A DNA stretch of 6,742 bases from Bacilli bacterium. GTDB lineage: Bacteria > Bacillota_I > Bacilli_A > RF39 > UBA660. The stretch spans positions 1 to 6,742 of the forward strand of contig JAAVYQ010000075.1 in the NCBI GenBank assembly GCA_022791215.1. Reading direction: 5' to 3'. The position numbers and the translations under genes were made by a program. Under the pieces are notes generated by a model. That model saw nothing but the letters and a program-made list of their open reading frames with translations, was not told where the DNA came from and made no database searches. This document shows, piece after piece, positions 1-5,339 of this stretch (the first letter of the stretch is position 1; the number at the start of each line of letters is the position of its first letter).

Positions 1-318
1 ATTAAAATCGGAGATAAAGTAAAAGTAATTACTGGAACTAACAAAGGAAAAGAAGGAAAAGTATCAAAAGTTTTAAGAAATGAAAATCGTGTAATCATCG
101 AAGGCGTAAACATAGTAAAAAAACATGTAAAACCAGGAAGAACAAATGAAACTGGTGGAATTCTTGAAACAGAAGCTCCTATTCATATTTCAAACGTAAA
201 AGTTTTAACAAAAGAAGAGAAGAAAGAAACCAAAAAAGAGCCTAAGAAGACAGTAGAAAAAGAAACAAAAGAAGAAACAAAAGGTTCAAAGAAAAAAACT
301 GAAAAAGAAAGTAAGTAA
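1..318 (+). CDS. rplX: 50S ribosomal protein L24 (uL24), 5' end cut by window
   Basis: Large-subunit assembly-initiator protein that binds 23S rRNA. The reading frame is open from base 1 and gives 105 residues before TAA at 316-318; only a few N-terminal residues are probably missing, judged from the family. Visible motifs are the KOW segment (GDKVKVITGTNKGKEGKV, residues 4-21), then EGVNIVKKHVKPG and EAPIHISNV (ending near residue 66), all typical of bacterial L24. The usual C-terminal part after this point (a DPKTG..TRVG-like segment and a KKSG-like end) is absent. Residues from about 70 to 105 are instead a Lys/Glu/Thr-rich low-complexity tail. The neighbour downstream is rplE, 14 nt away, as in the standard spc order. 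Identity is certain; the tail is unusual. Confidence 0.96.
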   Translation: MKIGDKVKVITGTNKGKEGKVSKVLRNENRVIIEGVNIVKKHVKPGRTNETGGILETEAPIHISNVKVLTKEEKKETKKEPKKTVEKETKEETKGSKKKTEKESK

Positions 319-332
319 ATAGGAGGCAAATA

Positions 333-872
333 ATGGAAACATTAAAAGAAGAATATGAGAAGAAAATAGTGCCTGCACTTACAGAAAAATTTAAGTACAC
401 TTCAAGAATGCAAGTTCCTAAACTAGAAAAAATTGTATTAAACATGGGAGTAGGAGATGCAACAAGTGACTCAAAATACTTAGATGCAGCTGTAAAAGAA
501 CTAGAAGTAATCGCAGGACAAAAGCCAATTATTACAAGTGCTAAGAAATCAATCGCAGGATTCAAACTTAGAGAAGGTAATAAAATAGGATGTAAAGTTA
601 CACTTCGTGGAGAAAACATGTATAACTTCTTAGAAAAACTAGTAACAATCGCACTCCCACGTGTACGTGACTTCAGAGGAATATCAAAAGGAAGTTTTGA
701 CGGAAGAGGAAACTATACTTTAGGAATAAAAGAACAACTTATATTCCCAGAAGTAGACTACGACGCAGTAATCAAAACTAGAGGATTAGATATATGTATA
801 GTAACAACAGCAAAATCTAATGAAGAAGCTCTAGAACTACTAAGTGGTTTTGGTTTACCTTTCAAGAAATAA
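333..872 (+). CDS. rplE: 50S ribosomal protein L5 (uL5)
   Basis: 5S rRNA-binding protein of the large-subunit central protuberance; with L18 it docks 5S rRNA onto 23S rRNA. At 179 residues it has the usual family length. Conserved blocks are VPKLEKIVLNMGVGDA (28-43), the L5 signature region AGQKPIITSAKKSIAGFKLR (61-80), LPRVRDFRG (108-116), FDGRGNYTLGIKEQLIFPE (122-140) and a C-terminal GLPFKK. The ATG at 333 follows AGGAGG (321-326) by 6 nt and needs no correction. The wording is closest to Bacillota L5 proteins as I remember them. It lies between rplX and rpsN as in the canonical spc operon. I saw no structured S8-binding leader before it, only 14 nt after rplX. Confidence 0.98.
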   Translation: METLKEEYEKKIVPALTEKFKYTSRMQVPKLEKIVLNMGVGDATSDSKYLDAAVKELEVIAGQKPIITSAKKSIAGFKLREGNKIGCKVTLRGENMYNFLEKLVTIALPRVRDFRGISKGSFDGRGNYTLGIKEQLIFPEVDYDAVIKTRGLDICIVTTAKSNEEALELLSGFGLPFKK

Positions 873-877
873 GGAGG
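871..877 (+). promoter_or_regulatory. Shine-Dalgarno for rpsN, overlapping rplE stop
   Basis: AAGGAGG begins inside the TAA stop of rplE and sits 7 nt before a GTG codon at 885. It supports GTG as the true rpsN start and suggests the terminating L5 ribosome is well placed to reinitiate. Confidence 0.85.
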
Positions 878-884
878 ACGAGAA

Positions 885-1070
885 GTGGCAAAAACAAGTA
901 AAAAAATAAGCTGGAAGAAAGGCTCTAAATTTAGTGCAAGAAATTACACTAGATGTGAAAGATGCGGAAGACCTCACGGAGTATTAAGAAAGTTTGGACT
1001 ATGCCGTATATGTTTTAGAGAATTAGCTTATAAAGGACAAATACCAGGCGTTAAAAAGTCAAGTTGGTAA
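885..1070 (+). CDS. rpsN: 30S ribosomal protein S14, zinc-binding type Z (uS14)
   Basis: Small-subunit head protein near the decoding side. At 61 residues this is the short zinc-containing form found in many Bacillota and Actinobacteria, not the long zinc-free form of enterics. Four zinc ligands are intact: C24 and C27 (RCERCGR), and C40 and C43 (GLCRICFRE). The C-terminal segment AYKGQIPGVKKSSW matches the family. The start is GTG at 885, giving MAKTSKK after initiation. It is supported by the Shine-Dalgarno at 871-877 and by the family length. It lies 12 nt after rplE and in the same frame, so only the TAA separates the two reading frames. Confidence 0.97.
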   Translation: MAKTSKKISWKKGSKFSARNYTRCERCGRPHGVLRKFGLCRICFRELAYKGQIPGVKKSSW

Positions 1071-1073
1071 GAA

Positions 1074-1080
1074 GGGAGGA
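1074..1080 (+). promoter_or_regulatory. Shine-Dalgarno that fixes the rpsH start
   Basis: GGGAGGA in the 20-nt spacer after rpsN is 10 nt before ATG 1091. A longer reading from TTG 1064 would start inside rpsN and place this site inside the gene. The site therefore favours 1091. Confidence 0.8.
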
Positions 1081-1090
1081 CTATAGTAAA

Positions 1091-1483
1091 ATGAATGATA
1101 TAGTTTCAGACATGCTTACGAGAATTCGTAATGCAAACGCAATGAAATATAAAACAGTTGATGTAATGTCATCAAAAATGACAAAAAGATTAGCTGCTAT
1201 ATTAGAAAGCGAAGGATACATTAGTGGCTTTGAAGAAACAGGAGAAGGCGCTAAAAAAATGTTAACATTAAATTTAAAATATGGTGCAAGAAAAGAAAGG
1301 GTTATAACTGGTCTTAAGAGAATAAGTAAACCTGGACTAAGAGTGTACGTGAGTGCAGCTGAAGTTCCAAGAGTATTAAACGGACTTGGAATTGCTATAG
1401 TATCAACTTCAAAAGGAATAATGACAGATAAGGAAGCAAGAAAAGAAAACCTTGGTGGAGAAGTTCTTGCATATATCTGGTAA
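1091..1483 (+). CDS. rpsH: 30S ribosomal protein S8 (uS8)
   Basis: Primary 16S rRNA-binding protein of the small-subunit platform; in E. coli it is also the translational repressor of the spc operon. At 130 residues it has normal family length. The N-terminus MNDIVSDMLTRIRNAN matches the conserved DPIADMLTRIRNA block. The C-terminal signature NGLGIAIVSTSKGIMTDKEAR (about 97-117) and the terminal GGEVLAYIW are intact. I chose ATG 1091 rather than the in-frame TTG 1064, because the nine extra residues do not resemble S8 and the Shine-Dalgarno lies between the two. The next gene, rplF, starts 9 nt after the TAA. I saw no S8-binding mimic in the visible spacers, so autoregulation as in E. coli is not shown here. 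Confidence 0.97.
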   Translation: MNDIVSDMLTRIRNANAMKYKTVDVMSSKMTKRLAAILESEGYISGFEETGEGAKKMLTLNLKYGARKERVITGLKRISKPGLRVYVSAAEVPRVLNGLGIAIVSTSKGIMTDKEARKENLGGEVLAYIW

Positions 1484-1492
1484 GGAGTTAAT

Positions 1493-2029
1493 ATGAGCAG
1501 AATAGGTAAAAGAGAATTAGTTATACCAGAAGGTGTAACAGTTAATGTTAACGAAAGAAATGTAAAAGTATCTGGAAAACTAGGTGAAATGTCATTAGAC
1601 GTAAAACCTGGAATTGAAGTAATAAATGAAAATGGAAAAGTTTTAGTAAAAAGAGCAAACGATACAAAAGAGCAAAAACAACTACATGGTACTACAAACG
1701 CTAACATAGCAAACATGATAAAAGGAGTAAGTACTGGATTCAAAAAAGAATTAGAAATAAATGGAGTTGGATACAAATTTGCTGTTGCTGGAAACACTTT
1801 AACAATAAATGCAGGATACAGTCATCCAGTTAAAATGGACGCTCCAGAAGGAATAAAATTAGAATGTCCAAGTGGAACAGAACTAACAATAAGTGGATAT
1901 GACAAACAACGAGTTGGAGAGTTTGCTGCAAAAGTACGTGAAGTAAGACAACCAGAGCCTTACAAAGGAAAAGGAATCAAATACAAAGACGAAACAATAA
2001 GACGTAAGGAAGGAAAGAAAGCTGCATAG
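1493..2029 (+). CDS. rplF: 50S ribosomal protein L6 (uL6)
   Basis: Large-subunit protein at the base of the L7/L12 stalk, next to the sarcin-ricin loop where elongation factors bind. At 178 residues it has the expected length, with the two tandem L6 folds. The N-terminal MSRIGKRELVIPEGV is typical, and the family signature PEPYKGKGI is at residues 154-162, followed by a basic tail ending RRKEGKKAA. ATG 1493 is preceded by AAGGAG (1482-1487), which overlaps the rpsH stop. It ends in TAG, and the stop's G is the first base of the next Shine-Dalgarno (GGGAGG, 2029-2034) that serves rplR. Confidence 0.98.
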   Translation: MSRIGKRELVIPEGVTVNVNERNVKVSGKLGEMSLDVKPGIEVINENGKVLVKRANDTKEQKQLHGTTNANIANMIKGVSTGFKKELEINGVGYKFAVAGNTLTINAGYSHPVKMDAPEGIKLECPSGTELTISGYDKQRVGEFAAKVREVRQPEPYKGKGIKYKDETIRRKEGKKAA

Positions 2030-2040
2030 GGAGGTAAAAT

Positions 2041-2394
2041 ATGATAAAAAAAGAATCAAAAAACGTAAGTCGTATTAAAAGACACGCTCGTATAAGAAAA
2101 AACTTATCTGGTACAAGCGAAACACCTAGACTAAATGTATTTAGAAGTAACACAAATATATATGCACAAATAATAGATGACGTAAAAGGTGTAACATTAG
2201 TAAGTGCCTCTTCATTAAATATGAAACTAAAGAAAAATGATATCGAAGCTGCTACAAAAGTAGGAACAGAAGTAGCAGAAAAAGCTATAAAAGCTGGAAT
2301 CAAAGAAGTAGTATTTGACCGTGGCGGATATGCTTATCACGGAAGAGTAAAAGCCCTAGCAGACGCAGCTCGTGAAGCTGGACTTAAATTCTAG
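2041..2394 (+). CDS. rplR: 50S ribosomal protein L18 (uL18)
   Basis: Binds 5S rRNA together with L5 in the central protuberance. At 117 residues it is close to the usual bacterial length of about 117-120. A basic N-terminus (SRIKRHARIRKNLSGT, about 10-25) contacts RNA. PRLNVFRSNTNIYAQIIDD (29-47) and the C-terminal FDRGGYAYHGRVKALADAAR (92-111) are strongly conserved family blocks. The start is ATG 2041, 6 nt after GGGAGG, with an 11-nt gap from rplF. The gene ends in TAG 16 nt before rpsE. Nothing unusual in length or composition. Confidence 0.98.
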   Translation: MIKKESKNVSRIKRHARIRKNLSGTSETPRLNVFRSNTNIYAQIIDDVKGVTLVSASSLNMKLKKNDIEAATKVGTEVAEKAIKAGIKEVVFDRGGYAYHGRVKALADAAREAGLKF

Positions 2395-2402
2395 AGGGAG
2401 GA
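2395..2402 (+). promoter_or_regulatory. Shine-Dalgarno that fixes the rpsE start
   Basis: AGGGAGGA follows the rplR TAG directly and lies 8 nt before ATG 2411. An in-frame GTG at 2372 would start inside rplR and put this site within the gene. ATG 2411 is therefore preferred. Confidence 0.82.
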
Positions 2403-2410
2403 TATTATTA

Positions 2411-2983
2411 ATGAAAGATAATAAAGAAAATGTAAAAAATACCCACAACAATAGAGAAAACAATAGAAGAGAAAGAAATAACAAAAAAGAATTCGTTAAA
2501 AAAAGTCCTTACGAAGAAAAAGTAATATCACTTGGACGTGTATCAAAAACAACAAAAGGTGGACGTACAATGAAATTTACTGCAACTGTTGCTGTAGGTG
2601 ACAGAAAAGGAAAAGTAGGACTAGGAACTGGAAAAGCAAACGAAGTACCGGAAGCAATCTCAAAAGCAATCAAGGCTGCAGAAAAAAATGTAATCAAAAT
2701 CAACTTAGTTGAAGATAGAACATTAAGTCATGATTGCATAGGAGTATGTGGAGCAGCCAAAGTTCTAATAAAACCAGCACCAGCTGGACGTGGAATAGTT
2801 GCTGGAGGACCAGTTCGTAACGTACTAGAACTTGCAGGTGTAAAAGACATAGTATCAAAATCACTTGGAAGTAACACACAAATAAATACTGCAAAAGCTG
2901 CAATGGATGCATTAAAACAACAAAGAAGTGTAGAACACATAGCAGAATTACGTGGTAAAAAAGTAGAGGAGATTATAGGATAA
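2411..2983 (+). CDS. rpsE: 30S ribosomal protein S5 (uS5) with extended N-terminus
   Basis: Small-subunit protein near the mRNA entry and decoding region, involved in accuracy and helicase activity. The product has 190 residues, against roughly 166 in B. subtilis as I recall. The conserved part begins near residue 34. The N-terminal RNA-binding domain runs from about 36 to 100 (VISLGRVSKTTKGGRTMKF, GDRKGKVGLGTGKANEVPEA). The C-terminal domain contains KPAPAGRGIVAGGPVRNVLE (121-140), SLGSNTQIN and RGKKVEEIIG. The first 30 or so residues are Asn/Arg/Lys/Glu-rich and low in complexity. The loop reads PAPAGRG where E. coli has PASEGTG, a region where accuracy mutations are known. The TAA stop shares its last A with the rplO start; rpmD is not present between them. 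Confidence 0.96.
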   Translation: MKDNKENVKNTHNNRENNRRERNNKKEFVKKSPYEEKVISLGRVSKTTKGGRTMKFTATVAVGDRKGKVGLGTGKANEVPEAISKAIKAAEKNVIKINLVEDRTLSHDCIGVCGAAKVLIKPAPAGRGIVAGGPVRNVLELAGVKDIVSKSLGSNTQINTAKAAMDALKQQRSVEHIAELRGKKVEEIIG

Positions 2984-3426
2984 TGAAACTAAACGAATTA
3001 AAAAATCATCCTGGGTCTACTCACACAAGAAAAATAGTAGGTAGAGGACCAGGAAGTGGTTTAGGAAAAACAAGTGGACGTGGAGAAAAAGGACAAAAAG
3101 CACGTTCAGGATCAAGCATAAAGCCTTGGTTTGAAGGTGGACAAAACCCACTATACAAAAGAATACCTAGTAGAGGATTTAACAATGCTAGATTTACAAA
3201 AAGATATTCAGTAGTAAATGTAGAAGACTTAAACAGATTTGAAGATGGCACAACAGTAACACCTGAAACTTTAAAAGAATGCGGACTAGTAAAAAAAGAA
3301 TTAAGTGGAATCAAAATATTAGGAAGTGGAACACTTGAAAAGAAACTAACGGTAAAAGCTAACGTATTCACAAACAGTGCAATAAACAAAATAGAAAGTA
3401 TTGGTGGAAAAGTAGAGGTGATTTAG
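2983..3426 (+). CDS. rplO: 50S ribosomal protein L15 (uL15)
   Basis: Late-assembling large-subunit protein that contacts many 23S rRNA domains. Its 147 residues match the family. The long basic, Gly-rich N-terminus is present (KIVGRGPGSGLGKTSGRGEKG, 17-37; GQKARSGSSIKPWFEGGQNPLYKR, about 37-60), followed by PSRGFNN. The globular C-terminus contains KILGSGTLEKKLTVKANVF (111-129) and ends IGGKVEVI. ATG 2983 overlaps the rpsE TAA by one base. The Shine-Dalgarno is inside rpsE (GAGGAG, 2966-2971), so translation is probably coupled. The gene normally found just upstream, rpmD, is missing. The TAG stop directly abuts the secY ATG in the same frame. Confidence 0.98.
   Translation: MKLNELKNHPGSTHTRKIVGRGPGSGLGKTSGRGEKGQKARSGSSIKPWFEGGQNPLYKRIPSRGFNNARFTKRYSVVNVEDLNRFEDGTTVTPETLKECGLVKKELSGIKILGSGTLEKKLTVKANVFTNSAINKIESIGGKVEVI
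3414..3422 (+). promoter_or_regulatory. Shine-Dalgarno for secY inside rplO end
   Basis: AGAGGTGAT lies within the last codons of rplO, 4 nt before the secY ATG at 3427. It matches the extended anti-Shine-Dalgarno complement (GAGGTGAT). The position implies that ribosomes finishing L15 share this site with those starting SecY. Confidence 0.75.
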
Positions 3427-4683
3427 ATGTTTGCAACATTCAAGCAAATATTTAAGAAAACTAATGTAGACCTTAGAAACAGAGTATTATTCACAATACT
3501 AGCGCTATTCATATTTTCATTAGGAAATGCTATAGTAGTACCTAATGTAAATGTAAACACTGGAGACTTAGGATTCCTAGAATTATTAAACATAATGAGT
3601 GGTGGAGGTTTAAAAAGATTTAGTATCTTTGCCTTAGGCGTAATGCCATACATCACTGCATCAATAATACTACAAGTATTACAAATGGACATAATGGGAA
3701 TCTCATACTTCCAAGAACTAAAAGAAATGGGAGAAGAAGGAAGAAGAAAAATAAACAAGATCAATAGATACCTTGGAATCTTCTTTGCATTCATAGAAGG
3801 ATACATATATTCTTTAATGTTCTTACAAAAAGGTGGAGCACCAATAGAATACATACAAATAAGTATAATACTAACAGCAGGAACAGCATTTCTACTATGG
3901 TTAGGTGATGAAATCACAAACAAAGGAATAGGAAATGGAATAAGTCTAATAATAATGGCTGGAATAATAAACACAGTACCAAGCATGATGATAGATGCAT
4001 TCAAAACATTAGTTCCGGGAGGAGCAAACAGATTTTTAGGAAGCCTATCATTTGCAATATTCATACTTATATACATAGGAATAATAGTAGGTGTAATATT
4101 TGTACAAGAAGCCGAAAGAAGAATACCGATACAATACTCAAATAGAAGTACTGGATCATACGGAAAAAATCAAACATTCCTACCATTAAGAATCAATAGT
4201 GCGGGAGTAATGCCTGTAATATTTGCATCAGCATTACTAGCGATACCAACTACACTAACATACTTTATAAAATCAAGTGGATTCAAGACATTTGTAACAA
4301 AATACCTAACAACAAGTACACCAATAGGATTTGTAGTATACATAATACTAATAATACTATTCACATATGGATACACATATGTAGCCTCAGTAAATCCAGA
4401 AGACATATCAAAAAATCTAAACAAACAAAACGGATACATACCAGGAATAAGACCTGGAAAAGAGACTACAAAACACATATCAAAAGTACTATCAAGAATA
4501 ACATTCTTAGGAGCGATATTCATAGCAATAATCGCAGCATTACCTATAGTATTCAGTTGGGTATCAAAATTACCAAGTACTGTATCCTTAGGAGGAACAA
4601 GTATACTAATAGTAGTAGGAGTATTACTAGAAACATACAAACAATTAGAAAGTTCAGTAGCATCACGTGCATATAGGAGGTAA
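3427..4683 (+). CDS. secY: Protein translocase pore subunit SecY
   Basis: Central channel of the SecYEG translocon in the cytoplasmic membrane, used for SecA-driven export and co-translational membrane insertion. It has 418 residues, at the short end of the family. Ten hydrophobic segments can be read, at about 17-37, 66-86, 115-135, 143-160, 168-188, 205-227, 258-280, 299-320, 357-378 and 386-404. The first signature and plug region is GGGLKRFSIFALGVMPYITA (59-78); the second is NKGIGNGISLIIMAGI (165-180). Cytoplasmic loops include ERRIPIQYSNR (230-240) and NGYIPGIRPGKET (335-347), which contains the conserved Arg (R342) important for SecA function in E. coli. The C-terminus stops at SRAYRR, a few residues earlier than the usual Y.GFI-type tail. 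The two final AGG codons form the adk Shine-Dalgarno. Confidence 0.97.
   Translation: MFATFKQIFKKTNVDLRNRVLFTILALFIFSLGNAIVVPNVNVNTGDLGFLELLNIMSGGGLKRFSIFALGVMPYITASIILQVLQMDIMGISYFQELKEMGEEGRRKINKINRYLGIFFAFIEGYIYSLMFLQKGGAPIEYIQISIILTAGTAFLLWLGDEITNKGIGNGISLIIMAGIINTVPSMMIDAFKTLVPGGANRFLGSLSFAIFILIYIGIIVGVIFVQEAERRIPIQYSNRSTGSYGKNQTFLPLRINSAGVMPVIFASALLAIPTTLTYFIKSSGFKTFVTKYLTTSTPIGFVVYIILIILFTYGYTYVASVNPEDISKNLNKQNGYIPGIRPGKETTKHISKVLSRITFLGAIFIAIIAALPIVFSWVSKLPSTVSLGGTSILIVVGVLLETYKQLESSVASRAYRR
4674..4680 (+). promoter_or_regulatory. Shine-Dalgarno for adk, encoded by the last secY codons
   Basis: TAGGAGG overlaps the final Tyr-Arg-Arg codons of secY (TAT AGG AGG TAA) and lies 5 nt before the TTG start at 4686. 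The same bases thus serve as coding sequence and as a strong ribosome-binding site. An in-frame TAG at 4674 excludes any longer adk reading, so TTG is the only start that keeps the whole P-loop. Confidence 0.85.
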
Positions 4684-4685
4684 AA

Positions 4686-5339
4686 TTGAACATAATTTTT
4701 ATAGCACCCCCAGCCGCGGGCAAAGGAACATATAGTAGTTTGCTAAAAGAAAAATACGGATACACGCATATAAGTGCAGGAGACGTATTAAGAGAAGAAG
4801 TAAAAAACAAAACCAAATTAGGTGAAGAAATAGACGAAATAATGCAACGTGGAGAAATGATAAATGATGAAATCATGTTAAAACTAATAGAAAATAAATT
4901 AAAAAATATAGATTTAACAAAACCATTTATGTTAGATGGATTTCCACGAAAAATGAATCAAGCATTAGATTTAGAAAAAGTCTTAAAGAGCCTAAACATA
5001 GAAATAAACAAAATAATATACATAAACATAACCAAAGAAACAGGTCTAAAAAGGATACTAAGTAGAAAAACATGTCCAATCTGTAAAAAAATTTACAATT
5101 TAGAAAATGCTGAATTAACTCCTAAAGAAGAAGGACTATGTGATGAATGCAAAGTTGAACTAAGTTCAAGAAAAGACGATACGAAAGAAACATACGAAAC
5201 AAGATATGATATATACATGAACGAGACCAAACCACTAATAGAATACTACAAAGAAAAACTTATAGAAATAGATGGAAGTGGTCCTGTAGAAGAAGTATTC
5301 AAAAACATAATAGAAGCGTTAGGAGAAACAAATGATTAG
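4686..5339 (+). CDS. adk: Adenylate kinase, zinc-LID type, with variant P-loop
   Basis: Catalyses ATP + AMP = 2 ADP in the cytoplasm. It has 217 residues, the long form. The start is TTG, giving MNIIFIAPPAAGKGT, whose residue numbers match E. coli Adk. The P-loop reads A7-P-P-A10-A-G12-K13-G14-T15, where the family normally has Gly at 7 and 10; K13 and T15 are kept. The AMP site has SAGDVLR (30-36; usually STGD, with R36 kept) and FMLDGFPR (81-88), followed by Q92. R123 and R127 are present. The LID has a Cys4 zinc site, C130/C133 and C152/C155, as in many Gram-positive enzymes, then SSRKDD (160-165) and R173. It lies 2 nt after secY and overlaps map by 8 nt. Annotation as adk is firm; the effect of the Ala substitutions is unknown. 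Confidence 0.94.
   Translation: MNIIFIAPPAAGKGTYSSLLKEKYGYTHISAGDVLREEVKNKTKLGEEIDEIMQRGEMINDEIMLKLIENKLKNIDLTKPFMLDGFPRKMNQALDLEKVLKSLNIEINKIIYINITKETGLKRILSRKTCPICKKIYNLENAELTPKEEGLCDECKVELSSRKDDTKETYETRYDIYMNETKPLIEYYKEKLIEIDGSGPVEEVFKNIIEALGETND
4705..4721 (+). other. GC-rich patch at the adk P-loop
   Basis: Of these 17 bases, 15 are G or C, in an otherwise strongly AT-rich operon. It encodes A7 (part) to G12 of adenylate kinase with codons rare elsewhere here (CCC, GCC, GCG, GGC). It contains the palindrome CCGCGG (4714-4719). It begins 19 nt after the first base of the TTG start. Confidence 0.8.

Noticed and set aside
205..318. Frameshift as the explanation for the odd L24 C-terminus
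   Set aside because: Translating the other two frames gives no TRVG-like or other L24-like segment, and the tail runs cleanly to a TAA followed by a proper rplE Shine-Dalgarno.
873..884. L5-S14 fusion by readthrough, as the two genes share a frame
   Set aside because: A TAA stop and a complete Shine-Dalgarno with its own GTG start separate them. Nothing in the sequence suggests recoding.
1064..1090. Longer rpsH beginning at TTG 1064
   Set aside because: It would start inside rpsN, its extra residues are unlike S8, and the Shine-Dalgarno at 1074-1080 would lie inside it. ATG 1091 gives the family length and N-terminus.
1081..1797. Long minus-strand open frame of 238 codons opposite rpsH and rplF
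   Set aside because: It lies wholly opposite two clearly conserved ribosomal genes, has a low-complexity Phe/Ser/Leu-rich composition, no Shine-Dalgarno and no recognisable motif. It is a shadow of biased coding on the + strand.
2372..2410. Longer rpsE beginning at GTG 2372
   Set aside because: It would overlap the end of rplR, and the strong Shine-Dalgarno at 2395-2402 clearly serves ATG 2411.
3423..4076. Minus-strand open frame of 217 codons opposite secY
   Set aside because: Its hydrophobic content mirrors the codon bias of SecY on the other strand. No family resemblance and no start signal.
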